A stretch of DNA of 64,000 bases from an uncultured bacterium (GCA_903835185.1 CAILLX010000016.1:62001-126000); one strand, 5' to 3'. Positions 38,223 to 48,761 are shown, numbered from the stretch's first letter. Numbers and translations are program-made. The notes: a model not told the origin generated them from the letters alone.

Positions 38223-38320
38223 ATGATCTTCTCCTCTGCCCACCGGCAGATAGACTCACATATAACGACAGGTCAGTTAGCTTTGTTATATGCCTGAAAG
38301 TAAGCCGGTAGCCAACTTTA

Positions 38321-39577
38321 TCATTCGCCATATTTCTTAAAGAGAAGACAGGCGTTATGACCACCAAAGCCAAAACTGTTGGACATGGCAACCTGTACGT
38401 CAATATTAGTGCGTGCAGTGTTGGGGACATAATCCAGATCGCAGGCTGGATCAGGGTTGTCCAAATTTATTGTTGGTGGCAGTGCAGAGTCTTGGATAGC
38501 TAAGATCGATACTGCAGCCTCAAGCGAGCCGGCAGCTCCAAGAAGGTGTCCTGTCATTGATTTGGTTGAGCTGACAGCCAGTTTATGACTGGTGGCATGC
38601 TCGCCAAAAACCCTTTTAATAGCTACTGTCTCGGCAACGTCGCCTAGCGGTGTTGATGTACCGTGTGCGTTGACATAAGTCACATCAGTGGGCTTTAGCT
38701 TAGCGTCTTTCAAAGCTGCTTGCATGGCGCGGCAAGCTCCGTCACCGTCGGTACATGGTTGGACTATGTCAAAAGCATCGCCTGTCATTGCATATCCAAC
38801 TAGTTCAGCATAAATATGCGCACCGCGAGCTTGAGCATGTGTGAGTGATTCAAGAATGAGAATAGCTGCTCCTTCTCCCATCACAAAACCATCTCTGTCT
38901 TTATCAAATGGGCGGCTGGCCTTCTCTGGCGCATCATTACGAGTAGACAAGGTACGTGCAGCAGCAAAACTAGCCATACAGACAGCTGTGATTGGAGCTT
39001 CACTGCCGCCTGCCAGCATTACGTCAGCTTCGCCACGTTGAATGATGCGATAAGCATCACCCACGGAGTGAGCCGAGGTGGCGCAAGCAGTCACTGTGCA
39101 AGTGCTTGGTCCTTTAGCTCCATGAATAATGGATAGCCATCCGGCAGCCATATTCACAATAAGCATCGGTACAGTAAAAGGGGAGATACGGTCGGGTCCC
39201 TTTTCCAGAAGGATCTTGTGCTGATTTTCAATAGTTTGAAAACCGCCAGCTGCAGATCCAACTACCACACCAACCCGGGTAGCATCTTCCTTGGTCATGT
39301 CGAGCTTTGCATCGGCAACTGCCAATCTGCTGCCTGCGACAGCAAACTGAATAAAACGATCCATGCGCCGAGCCTGCTTGGGTTCTAGATATTGGAGTGG
39401 ATCAAAATCTTTGATCTCAGCACCAATCCTGCAAGCAGACATATACTGCTCAGCAACTAAGGTCACCAGGCTAACCCCAGACTTGCCAGCGAGAATATTA
39501 GCCCAGAATTTATCTTTGCCAATCCCAACAGATGAGACAGGCCCAATTCCGGTTACAACTACACGTTCTAATGTCAT
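38321..39577 (-). CDS. fabF: 3-oxoacyl-ACP synthase II
   Basis: VVVTGIGPVSSVG; STCTVTACATSAHSVGDAYRIIQRGEADVMLAGGSEA; NSFGFGGHNACLLF. Confidence 0.97.
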   Translation of the reverse strand: MTLERVVVTGIGPVSSVGIGKDKFWANILAGKSGVSLVTLVAEQYMSACRIGAEIKDFDPLQYLEPKQARRMDRFIQFAVAGSRLAVADAKLDMTKEDATRVGVVVGSAAGGFQTIENQHKILLEKGPDRISPFTVPMLIVNMAAGWLSIIHGAKGPSTCTVTACATSAHSVGDAYRIIQRGEADVMLAGGSEAPITAVCMASFAAARTLSTRNDAPEKASRPFDKDRDGFVMGEGAAILILESLTHAQARGAHIYAELVGYAMTGDAFDIVQPCTDGDGACRAMQAALKDAKLKPTDVTYVNAHGTSTPLGDVAETVAIKRVFGEHATSHKLAVSSTKSMTGHLLGAAGSLEAAVSILAIQDSALPPTINLDNPDPACDLDYVPNTARTNIDVQVAMSNSFGFGGHNACLLFKKYGE

Positions 39578-39668
39578 GACTGATGAAGTTTCCCCAACTC
39601 AAACCTACAGGAGCTAACCCGTGCGCGCCCTGAGTCGCAGATAAGGCTCTGCTGCAGGAACGGTGCCC

Positions 39669-39908
39669 TTAGATATGTTGGGAGATATACTTGACTGCTT
39701 CGCCAACAGTTGTAATCTTTTCTGCATCCTCATCCGGAATTTCCATTCCGAACTCTTCCTCAAGGGCCATGACCAATTCGACCGTATCGAGCGAATCGGC
39801 ACCCAGATCTTTGGTGAAGCTTGCTTCCATCGTAACTTCGTCGATGTTGACGTTAAGTTGAGCGACGGTAACCTTCTTTACTCGCTCGAAGGCTTCCTTT
39901 TCTTCCAT
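39669..39908 (-). CDS. acpP: Acyl carrier protein
   Basis: [45 protein letters not shown]. Confidence 0.98.
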   Translation of the reverse strand: MEEKEAFERVKKVTVAQLNVNIDEVTMEASFTKDLGADSLDTVELVMALEEEFGMEIPDEDAEKITTVGEAVKYISQHI

Positions 39909-40231
39909 GACTCGTTATCTCCCCATTATCCGCAAAAGGCAACTGAACGGCTCTTAGTAAACTTTGCCAGAGGACTTAGAATAACATGTCCTACTAAAGG
40001 TCGTTCCCATTCTGGACGTTTCTTTTCACAAATATCCTTGCATAACAAAAGTGAAGCCGCCGGGTAGCCTGCTGCGAGAGAATAGGCCAGAAATTCAAGT
40101 TTCTAAATAAAGAGTAGTAAAGAGCAGCAGTAGTTGAGAAGAGCAATGCTGCAGAAATATATGTGAGCCGTCAGCGGACGAGCGTGTAGTCGCGCGGAGG
40201 AGCCAGCGGAGCTGGCGACGGAGCGCTTATA

Positions 40232-40999
40232 TTAAGTATAGAGCCCCCCATTCACCTCCAGAACCTGTCCTGTCACATAAGCTGCCTGTCCTGCAAAGAA
40301 GACAACTGCTGCTGCTATGTCATCAGGGAGTCCCATGCGTCCCATCGGAATTCTTTCGACAAACTTATTTATAATCTCCTCACCAAGCGCTCTGGTCATC
40401 TGGGTGTCTATGAAGCCTGGAGCTACTGCATTACAGGTGATGCCGCGTGAGGCGTATTCTAAAGCGATCGTTTTAGTTAAGCCGATTAGCCCGGCTTTGG
40501 CTGAGGCGTAGTTGGCTTGCCCAAAATTGCCGTGTATACCGGTTGTGCTGGCTATGTTGACGATTCTGCCGTAACGCTGTTTTGACATCAGCTTGAGTAT
40601 CGGCTTAGTTACCTTAAATGCTGAGGTGAGATTAGTATCTATGACAGCTTGCCACTGATCTTCACTCATACGCATAAAGAGTGAATCACGTGTAATTCCT
40701 GCATTGTTGACCAGGATGTCGATGCGTTCCCAGGATTTGCTGACAGTGGCAAGCAGAGTTTCGATGCTTTCAGTGTTTGTGACGTTGCAGGGCACTCCCA
40801 GAACCCGTCCTCCGCTGCCGTTGAGCTCAGAGGCTGTCTGTCTGGTAAGCTCCTCATTAATGTCTGAAATTACTACTTTTGCGCCTGCGTGCAGGAGTGC
40901 CTCAGCAATTGAACGTCCAATACCACGACCTGAGCCTGTTACAACTGCCACCTTGTCAACTAAACTATCCACTTTATCAGCTCCTCCTTCAACGAGCAC
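40232..40999 (-). CDS. fabG: 3-oxoacyl-ACP reductase
   Basis: KVAVVTGSGRGIGRSIAEAL; NNAGITRDSLFMRM; YASAKAGLIGLTK; start probably internal. Confidence 0.95.
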   Translation of the reverse strand: MLVEGGADKVDSLVDKVAVVTGSGRGIGRSIAEALLHAGAKVVISDINEELTRQTASELNGSGGRVLGVPCNVTNTESIETLLATVSKSWERIDILVNNAGITRDSLFMRMSEDQWQAVIDTNLTSAFKVTKPILKLMSKQRYGRIVNIASTTGIHGNFGQANYASAKAGLIGLTKTIALEYASRGITCNAVAPGFIDTQMTRALGEEIINKFVERIPMGRMGLPDDIAAAVVFFAGQAAYVTGQVLEVNGGLYT

Positions 41000-41032
41000 A
41001 ATGGCTAACCTGCCCAGAGCGGGGTAGCAAGC

Positions 41033-42001
41033 TCACCACAACTTGATTAACCCTTCAGCCACTCTCTCCAGTCTTGGGCGCTCCTGCAGCTTATCTATCC
41101 AGCGACTGGGGATGCTGCTGGCGCCATGATAAGCACCAGAGAGAGCTCCGACTATTGCTGCGGCTGTATCAGTGTCGCCGCCAGCGCATGCAGCAGCACA
41201 AACAGCCTCTTCAAAACTGTGCCTGAAAATGAGAAAAATACCCACAGCCGTTGGTACAGCCTCGTTAACAGCTGGCTGGACGTTGACAAGGGAGTATGGC
41301 AGTTCGTGCGCGTTATGGGCATAATCCAGGTCGGGGGCGACATCATCCCACCATTCGGCAAAGCGTGGATCTATTGTGCCTGCCACCTCAAACTCTCGGC
41401 GGACATAGCCGCGCACCTGGTCGGCGGTATCTAAACGATCTCCGGCTATAAAACGGGTAATTGAGTGGGCGATAACTGCAGCAGCAGCCCAGACACGGCT
41501 GTCTGCCTGGCTAAGCTTTGCTTGCTGAACTGCGATATCCACTACAGTCGCTGTTTCCGGTAGACAACCAATCGGGTAGGCTCTGGCTGCTCCGTGATCG
41601 TGAACTGCTTCGACCGAGTCTGGTTCGGCTGCAACCTCTCCGTTGCTCATCCTCCTCAGTGCTGCCAGGCATGGTGCTCCGGGCCCGCTTGCTAAAAACT
41701 GGTTGCATTCAAGCAAGCCTGCATAGCGTAGGCGCAGGTCAGCAGCGTTAAGACTGCCAGTATTGTCCATAAGTGATTCGGCAAGCTCAAGGGCCAGAAA
41801 GGTATCTGCCAGGATGGCGCCGGGCTGGTGATCTGGCAAGCAGCTACGGAGTAATCCGGCGCTCAAATCGCGCAGCCCTGTTGATCCGAGACTGGCAAGG
41901 ATATCTTTGCGATTGAGTCCTACACAGCTTCCACCTAAGGAGTTAGCACAGGCGCTGCCGAAAATGGTGCCGCGAATCCGATCGCTTGTCTTCTCGTTCA
42001 T
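41033..42001 (-). CDS. ADP-ribosylglycohydrolase (DraG-like) family protein
   Basis: IRGTIFGSACANSLGG ... CAGGDTDTAAAIVGALSGAYHGASSIPSRW. Confidence 0.87.
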   Translation of the reverse strand: MNEKTSDRIRGTIFGSACANSLGGSCVGLNRKDILASLGSTGLRDLSAGLLRSCLPDHQPGAILADTFLALELAESLMDNTGSLNAADLRLRYAGLLECNQFLASGPGAPCLAALRRMSNGEVAAEPDSVEAVHDHGAARAYPIGCLPETATVVDIAVQQAKLSQADSRVWAAAAVIAHSITRFIAGDRLDTADQVRGYVRREFEVAGTIDPRFAEWWDDVAPDLDYAHNAHELPYSLVNVQPAVNEAVPTAVGIFLIFRHSFEEAVCAAACAGGDTDTAAAIVGALSGAYHGASSIPSRWIDKLQERPRLERVAEGLIKLW

Positions 42002-42257
42002 TCTCTCTTTGCCTAATTATTGATGCCCGAGCTGAATATAAGATCTGGGAAACTAAGACCTCAGCAAACGAGCTAATTATGTCAGAGCGGTGAGCTAAGT
42101 GGGTAAATCTGCTGGCTGATTGTAATCCAAGGCAGAGCTTCTGGCAGTGGCGCTTTGCAAACGGCGCCAGTTGCTTACCGGCAGAAGATCTGCAGTAATG
42201 AGAGCGCTAAAATGATATCTAACTTAAAGTCACACCACCGACTCGGGGGTAAGTCTG

Positions 42258-43715
42258 ATGAACTGGATGAGAACGCTGGTGTCTGCTGTTGTAGTAGCGG
42301 GGTGCCTTTTTGCCAGCTTCTCTGTTGCAGCTTCTGCGCAGGATCAGATAGAAGCAGGCAGGTCCAAATCGCTAATGCTCTACCAGCAGGCTATTCAGGC
42401 TTATAAAAATGGTGATTTAATCACTGCGATAAACCTTTGCAACGCTGCAGTCGCTGCTGACAACCAAAACAAATATGCCTATCTTTTGATGGCCCAGGCT
42501 CAGGGTGACAATGGTGATAACTACAATGCCCAGAGCAACTTTCGTGCCGCGCTGACGCTTGATTACAACTTCCTCGACTGTCGCAATTCTTACGGCCAAT
42601 ACTATTTGAAGCGCGGTGAGCTTCAGGATGCTCAGCATGAATTTGAAGAGTGTGTGAGGATCAACCCCAGATATCCGTTTGCTCATCATCATTTAGGTGA
42701 AGTGCTACAGCGCAGGGGTGATCTCGGGCGTGCTATTGAAGAGTTTGATACTGCATGCCAGCTCAAGCCAGACTATTGGCAAGCTCAGCGGGATCTTGGT
42801 CTGGCGGTTTTTGAACGTGCACGCGGCGGCGACCTTTCTGATGCTCAGCAGAAGCTTGAGACCGCGTCCAGGCTTGTACCAAATAATCCGCTAGTTCACT
42901 ATTATCTTGGTGAAATCTACTGTGCTGCCGGAAAGCTTGATGATGCTGAGTCGGAGTTTCGCCGGGCTATTATGTATGATCCAAGATTTGCAGCAGCACA
43001 TTGGGAACTAGGCAAGCTGCGCTACTTGCGTGGCGATCTTGACCGTTGTCTAGCCGAGATGAAAGAATCTGCCAAGATTAACCCGCTTTATGCTGAGAAG
43101 GCAGGCTATCCGCAAGCTGACCTCATAAAGAATAAGTCCACAACAGCCACCTGCTACGAGTTTAAGGGGATGCTGGTTGATGCTATTGATGTCTGGAGGG
43201 ATTACCTGCCGTTTGTACCAAGCAACAAAGAGACCCAGAAGCATATCCAGCAGCTGGAAAGAGAAGCGCGCAAGCGTTCTGCCGGTAAGCTCAAAGCACT
43301 CACGTATGATCCTGCTCAGGTACAAGCGTTGGTGGTGAAAGGGATTGCTCAGTATGATAATGGCGATATTGATGGAGCCAAGTCGACTTTCCAGCACGCT
43401 CTGGAACTTAATCCGCAAAGTTTTGAAGCTAACCAGAACTTTGGCTATTGCATGGAAGCTGAAGGTGATCTCAACCAGGCGATGGCTAAGTATCAGGCGG
43501 CAGCGATGATTCTGCCCAAATTCGACGGCGCCCTCTACAATATGGCTTATCTGCTTGAAAAAATGAATCTGCCTGCGGAAGCTGGCTTAATGTATCAGAA
43601 ATTTCACGAGTTGTCCGGGCGCTATCCTTACGATCCCAAACACATAGTGTCCTTGCAGCAAGAAGATGCTCGTGAACGAGCACGCCAGGAGCTCATTCGT
43701 AAGCGGGGTTATTAG
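42258..43715 (+). CDS. Secreted TPR protein
   Basis: 485 aa; signal peptide and repeated TPR motifs. Confidence 0.88.
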   Translation: MNWMRTLVSAVVVAGCLFASFSVAASAQDQIEAGRSKSLMLYQQAIQAYKNGDLITAINLCNAAVAADNQNKYAYLLMAQAQGDNGDNYNAQSNFRAALTLDYNFLDCRNSYGQYYLKRGELQDAQHEFEECVRINPRYPFAHHHLGEVLQRRGDLGRAIEEFDTACQLKPDYWQAQRDLGLAVFERARGGDLSDAQQKLETASRLVPNNPLVHYYLGEIYCAAGKLDDAESEFRRAIMYDPRFAAAHWELGKLRYLRGDLDRCLAEMKESAKINPLYAEKAGYPQADLIKNKSTTATCYEFKGMLVDAIDVWRDYLPFVPSNKETQKHIQQLEREARKRSAGKLKALTYDPAQVQALVVKGIAQYDNGDIDGAKSTFQHALELNPQSFEANQNFGYCMEAEGDLNQAMAKYQAAAMILPKFDGALYNMAYLLEKMNLPAEAGLMYQKFHELSGRYPYDPKHIVSLQQEDARERARQELIRKRGY

Positions 43716-43769
43716 GTTCTCAACTTGTTTGGACATTCAAGCTAAACTGGTATCCTGTAGTCAAAGAAA

Positions 43770-44663
43770 ATGAGCAGTACAGTGTCAAAGAAAATATCAA
43801 CACTTACATTCCAGAAGTATAAGCAGGAAGGACGAAAGATTGTCTGTCTGACAGCTTATGACTATTCCACAGCCAAAATATTAGACAAGACTGGAGTTGA
43901 CATTATCTTAGTTGGCGACAGCCTGGCCATGGTTGCTCTCGGGCACCCGACAACACATGCTGTGACAATGGATGAGATGATTCATCACACCAGAGCTGTG
44001 ACACGTGGTGTTAGTAGAGCATTTGTGGTAGCAGATCTTCCTTTTATGAGCTATCAGGTTGATCTTAAGGAGGCGATCAGCAATGCTGGTCGTTTTATCA
44101 AGGAAGCTGCTGCTGAGGCTGTTAAGCTAGAAGGTGCCACTGAGCTTAACCTTGAGACAGTGCGTCGGCTGGTTGATATGGGGATTCCTGTCATGGGGCA
44201 TCTTGGCTTTACGCCGCAATCCATTCATGCACTGGGCGGTACTCGCGTGCAAGGGCGTACAGCAGAGCAAGCTGCTAAGCTGATTCAGGATGCAGAAGCG
44301 TTAGAGCAGGCTGGTGCTTTTAGCATTGTGCTTGAGATGGTACCTAGCATGGTGGCACAACTGATAAGTGAGCAGTTGACCATTCCGACAGTCGGTATTG
44401 GAGCCGGCAAATTTTGCGATGGACAGATTCTTGTCACAGATGATCTGCTCGGCAAATATACCGATTTCTTGCCACGTTTTGTCCGCCGTTACGCTAATCT
44501 CTCCGAAGTTTGCAGTCAGGCGGTTGAAGCTTATGCGACAGATGTTAGACAGTCATGTTTTCCTTGTGAAGACGAGTCGTTTACATTCCCGCCTGATGAA
44601 GAAGCGGCGCTCAGGTCGCTTATGGACATCACTTTTATCAGTAAGGGTGAATTGAGCTGTTGA
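43770..44663 (+). CDS. panB: Ketopantoate hydroxymethyltransferase
   Basis: KIVCLTAYDYSTAKILDKTGVDIILVGDSLAMVALGH; MGHLGFTPQSIHALGG. Confidence 0.96.
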   Translation: MSSTVSKKISTLTFQKYKQEGRKIVCLTAYDYSTAKILDKTGVDIILVGDSLAMVALGHPTTHAVTMDEMIHHTRAVTRGVSRAFVVADLPFMSYQVDLKEAISNAGRFIKEAAAEAVKLEGATELNLETVRRLVDMGIPVMGHLGFTPQSIHALGGTRVQGRTAEQAAKLIQDAEALEQAGAFSIVLEMVPSMVAQLISEQLTIPTVGIGAGKFCDGQILVTDDLLGKYTDFLPRFVRRYANLSEVCSQAVEAYATDVRQSCFPCEDESFTFPPDEEAALRSLMDITFISKGELSC

Positions 44664-44667
44664 GCTG

Positions 44668-44910
44668 TCAGTGGCAAGATCCGCAGCAATGAGAGCTGCA
44701 CGAACCACATCCTGACTTGCGTTTGCTACTGCTGGGTTGGCTGTGTCCGCTTTCTGCGCTGGTCCCTGCGGACATGATATTGGCGCTCCAGATTCTAATC
44801 GCCTTGCTGCTTCCGCAGTGAGAACAATCAGGGTCAAAACTTTCTATCATTGATCTTTCAATGGTGAAGAGCTTCTGGCAATCCTGGCAACGATAGTCGT
44901 ATTGTGGCAT
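44668..44910 (-). CDS. FmdB-family zinc ribbon protein with Cys-rich tail
   Basis: MPQYDYRCQDCQKLFTIERSM...CSHCGS; tail SGCGSCSSHCCGSCH. Confidence 0.85.
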   Translation of the reverse strand: MPQYDYRCQDCQKLFTIERSMIESFDPDCSHCGSSKAIRIWSANIMSAGTSAESGHSQPSSSKRKSGCGSCSSHCCGSCH

Positions 44911-44991
44911 TTGTTTCCTGCGCTTATAGCTAGACAGAAGTAAGTATAGTACCTGCCCTCTGGTGTAACGGCTAGACTGCTTATTGATTCC

Positions 44992-46236
44992 TTAATGCTG
45001 GTTGCCTGTGGTGCTTGGAGCCAGCTTTATGCTGCCAGCCGGTGTGGTGCTCCGCTCTGGAGCTGCCGGGGTAGCTGATCGTACTTTATCATCTTTATCG
45101 ATCTTGACGTTTAGTTTGCCTTGCAGCCATGCTGTTACGTCGTTTACAGTGACAAGTGCCATCAGAGTAAGTAATGCAACGACTCCCCACTTCATTATTT
45201 CAGCATTGGGTTTCGCTGGTAGCGGCTTGCCCCGCAACGCTTCCAGTACAAAACAGATTACATGCCAGCCGTCAAGGACAGGAAACGGCATGATGTTGAT
45301 AATGGCAATATCCATGCTGATCATGATGGTAAACAAGAAAAGCTGAGTCCAATCCTGTTGGGCAATATCAGCACCAATTTTAATGACAGCAAAGATGCCG
45401 TGTAGGTCTTGAATGCCAAGTGAAGGCGCTCCTTTTTCACCAGCTCCGCCGCTAAAGATGCCGGAGAAAAGCTGCCCTAAAGCTTCGAGCATGTTAGAAG
45501 TAAGTGTGCACAAGCGTACTGTGGCAAGACCTACAACATGAGTAAAGCTGCCTTCGACCTTCTCCCACTTGGCTCGCCCTTTAGAGATTAGAGCCATTCC
45601 CACTTTGCCTTGCTTATTAGTTGTGACAGTAATTGTCACTGGGCTGCCTGCACGCATAAGCTGGAGATTAATCGCCTGAGCCTTGTGGCTGGTGAGGATG
45701 TGTACTGCATCATCAGGGCTCAACACTTTCTGTCCGGCTATGGCATAAATCTGATCTCCAGCCCGTACGCCTGCAGATGCAGCTATAGGATTGCTTTTAA
45801 TCAATGCGTGGACAACTGTTGGCTGTACCGGCTGTCCTAGAGTAAAGAACATGATGACCATGATGACGAATGCTGACAGGGCGTTGAAAGAGACTCCTGC
45901 CGAGGCTACACAGATACGTTGCCAGATTGGAAATTTCCGCAACGGTTTCAGTGGTACACCGAGATCTTCTTCAAGTGCTGATTCGTCGCCGAGTTCGGGA
46001 ATAGCTACATAGCCGCCGAGCAGCAAAGCATGAAAGCGAAATTCAGTACCCCAGCGTCTACCGAGTACCCAGTATGGTCCAGCAAAAGGCAGACCGAAGC
46101 CGAATACTGGGGTCTGGAAGCCGAATAACCTGGCAACCAGATAATGTCCGCATTCATGAACTATGATGATCATGCTGAGTATCCCCAACATGACAAGTAT
46201 TGCTAGACCATAACCAACTATCTGCACAAATCCCAC
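44992..46236 (-). CDS. M50-family site-2 protease, RseP-like
   Basis: IIVHECGHYLVARLFG; PDZ; IINIMPFPVLDGWHVICF. Confidence 0.92.
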   Translation of the reverse strand: MGFVQIVGYGLAILVMLGILSMIIIVHECGHYLVARLFGFQTPVFGFGLPFAGPYWVLGRRWGTEFRFHALLLGGYVAIPELGDESALEEDLGVPLKPLRKFPIWQRICVASAGVSFNALSAFVIMVIMFFTLGQPVQPTVVHALIKSNPIAASAGVRAGDQIYAIAGQKVLSPDDAVHILTSHKAQAINLQLMRAGSPVTITVTTNKQGKVGMALISKGRAKWEKVEGSFTHVVGLATVRLCTLTSNMLEALGQLFSGIFSGGAGEKGAPSLGIQDLHGIFAVIKIGADIAQQDWTQLFLFTIMISMDIAIINIMPFPVLDGWHVICFVLEALRGKPLPAKPNAEIMKWGVVALLTLMALVTVNDVTAWLQGKLNVKIDKDDKVRSATPAAPERSTTPAGSIKLAPSTTGNQH

Positions 46237-46358
46237 TGCTTGAACTTCCTCTCATTCTTTTAAGCGACTTACCAAACTAAACAGATGCAACTTTCCCTGC
46301 CGGACATGGATGATGCAGGAAGGAGCGCAGCTTAATCCTGTTTGGACCAGAGCGCTAA

Positions 46359-47858
46359 TCACAAATAATCCAAAGATACATCCTTATAATAATACGTAAG
46401 GATCTGCGCTGCATTATACCCGTTTTCCGCCAGTGTCTTAGCTCCCCATTGCGATAAGCCAAGACCGTGTCCGGCCCCACGTCCGGCGATTAAGTAAGAC
46501 TCATGATTACAGCCGAGATTAAAATTGGTACTGGGAAGGTTGAGGAGGCGGCGTACCTCTTCTCCGCTCAAAAGTTTTGTCTGCGTGCTGCCGACTACAA
46601 TGACGTTGCGGGTCCTGGCAGAATGTCCGCGTGAGATAACAAACATTGCCAGCAGGTTGCCTAAATTGTAGCCGGACTTCTGGAAACTCTCTTCAAGAGC
46701 TTGGACTGAAATTATTTGAGACCATGTGAACAATGGTGATTTGTCGTCGTAGTCTGGAACTGATTTTAAGTATGGTAGTGATCGTCCGGGCTGCTGCTGC
46801 GGCGACTCAGTGAAACCACCACTGGTGCTATGGAAAAAAGCTGCAATTATTTGTCCGTTATGTTTTAAGACCAGTCCATCAGTCTCAGCTACAGCCTGGT
46901 TGCTGGCGCGGCTTTCTGTCGCTACACCGGGGTAGACCTGATCTTCTGTTGTGGACTTGAGGTCATAGCCGTCAGAGGCATGCTTGCCCAGGTTGGCCAT
47001 TGCATAGCTGCGCGCAGCTACAGCTTGTGCTTTGAGAGCTTCGAGCGGCCAGGTGCTCGGCATCTCTGCTGGTACAACAGATAGCAAGTATTCTTCAATG
47101 TCAAGTATGTTAATGGCATTTATTCCACTACCGTTTGCTTGGTGACAGATAAGTATGCTGCCACGGTAAAGCTTGCCGTTTAAACCAAAGACAGTATCGG
47201 CTCCCAGCGGTTTCACTGTGTAACTCGCCTGGTGCCAAGAAGCGCGGTTGCGTTCGCTTTTAAACTGTCGGTCAGTTGTTCCAAGGTGCCAGACAACTCC
47301 TAGTTGATCGTCAGCTTGGAAGGTGAATCGGCTGTGTAATGGCGCTTGCGTCAAACAGGTATTGTCACTAGTGCTGATTAGTTGAGCACCGTCTGGGAGT
47401 TCGACAGTTATGCTGTGGGACCCAAGTACTAGAGCTATTCTTACTGCAGTGGGTTTATTCTCGTACACATTTTGTTGTGTTGCTGTTGCCGGAGAGCTGC
47501 CCGGGGGATCTTGCTGTTGACAGCAGACAGGCAGAAGAGTTGCTGACGCAAAAGTGCAGCAGAGCATAATGATGAGCAATGTGTGGGATGCTGACCGCCA
47601 CAGGTTGCTTCTTGTCTGCTGCGGCAGTGGGCTTAATTGTGGTTTCAATGGCAGGATAGCTGATTCGAGTAAAGAAGCTGCAGCCCAGCAGCTTGACTTG
47701 GGCGGTGCCGGCTTAGTGCTGGCTGTTTGGGACACAGTAACAGCTGCCAGAGCTGCTGCCAATTTAGCGAGGTCCGGCTTTCTGTAAGGCTGTGTCGATT
47801 CGCCTGTCACCATCTCTTCATTATAGGCTGCCGGCAATGTAGAACAACCAGTTTTCAA
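46359..47858 (-). CDS. SpoIID/LytB-domain protein
   Basis: EYLLSVVPAEMPSTWPLEALKAQAVAARSYAMANLGKH; GRGAGHGLGLSQWGAKTLAENGYNAAQILTYYYKDV. Confidence 0.92.
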   Translation of the reverse strand: MKTGCSTLPAAYNEEMVTGESTQPYRKPDLAKLAAALAAVTVSQTASTKPAPPKSSCWAAASLLESAILPLKPQLSPLPQQTRSNLWRSASHTLLIIMLCCTFASATLLPVCCQQQDPPGSSPATATQQNVYENKPTAVRIALVLGSHSITVELPDGAQLISTSDNTCLTQAPLHSRFTFQADDQLGVVWHLGTTDRQFKSERNRASWHQASYTVKPLGADTVFGLNGKLYRGSILICHQANGSGINAINILDIEEYLLSVVPAEMPSTWPLEALKAQAVAARSYAMANLGKHASDGYDLKSTTEDQVYPGVATESRASNQAVAETDGLVLKHNGQIIAAFFHSTSGGFTESPQQQPGRSLPYLKSVPDYDDKSPLFTWSQIISVQALEESFQKSGYNLGNLLAMFVISRGHSARTRNVIVVGSTQTKLLSGEEVRRLLNLPSTNFNLGCNHESYLIAGRGAGHGLGLSQWGAKTLAENGYNAAQILTYYYKDVSLDYL

Positions 47859-47879
47859 CTGCTAAGCTAACGTCTCTCC

Positions 47880-48761
47880 TTAGCCTCTAAGAGCTTCGGC
47901 ACCGCCAACAATTTCAAGCAGCTCTTGAGTGATGCTGGACTGGCGAGCTTTATTGTAAGAAAGTGTGAGCGCACTTATAAGGTCGCGGGCGTTGTTGGAG
48001 GCGTTAGTCATGGCGTTCATCCGTGCTGCCAGTTCGGATGCGGCAGAATCAAGGAGAACCTGGAACATGACATTTTCAATATACTTTGGAATTAGTTCGC
48101 GGCTGAGCACATTTTGTATGCTCGGCTCAAAGAGCATCTCTGGTTCTAACTGCTTGTGCTCCAGAGCTGCAGGCAGTCCTGCTGGTAGAAACTTTGTAGT
48201 AATAATGCTCGAGTGCAGTATAGAAATAAATTGAGTGCCTATGATCTCAACTGAGTCTAGTTTGCCGCTGACAAAAAGATCTACTATCTGATTTGCAATC
48301 AGCTTAGCTTCTTCAACTGTAGGGATGGCAGGTAGCAATGTATATGTCTTAATCTTTTCAACATGTGAATGTTTGAAAAAGGCAACTGCTTTTAGACCGA
48401 CCAGGATAAGATACGGTTTCACTCCGGCAGATTGGAGCTCAAGAAGGCGCTCTTGCACAGCTCGAAAGACATTGACGTTATACGATCCGCACAGACCGCG
48501 GTCAGACCCCAGGACAACTATGCCGGTGGCTTTGACTGGGCGCACCTGGAGCAGCGGCAAATCCTGCAGATCAATTGGGGCAGTATCGCGTATTACATTG
48601 CCGAGAAGTTTTACTATGTGTGAAGTAAACGGGCGGGCTGCTTGAACTCGCGCTTGAGCACGGCGTACCTTTGCTGCAGCAACCAGCCTCATGGCGCGAG
48701 TAATTTTTTGTGTTGCTTGAACACTCTTTATTCTGCTGCGTATTGCCTTGAGGTTTGCCAT
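47880..48761 (-). CDS. atpG: ATP synthase gamma subunit
   Basis: MANLKAIRSRIKSVQATQKITRAMRLVAAAKVRRAQ; SDRGLCGSYN. Confidence 0.97.
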   Translation of the reverse strand: MANLKAIRSRIKSVQATQKITRAMRLVAAAKVRRAQARVQAARPFTSHIVKLLGNVIRDTAPIDLQDLPLLQVRPVKATGIVVLGSDRGLCGSYNVNVFRAVQERLLELQSAGVKPYLILVGLKAVAFFKHSHVEKIKTYTLLPAIPTVEEAKLIANQIVDLFVSGKLDSVEIIGTQFISILHSSIITTKFLPAGLPAALEHKQLEPEMLFEPSIQNVLSRELIPKYIENVMFQVLLDSAASELAARMNAMTNASNNARDLISALTLSYNKARQSSITQELLEIVGGAEALRG

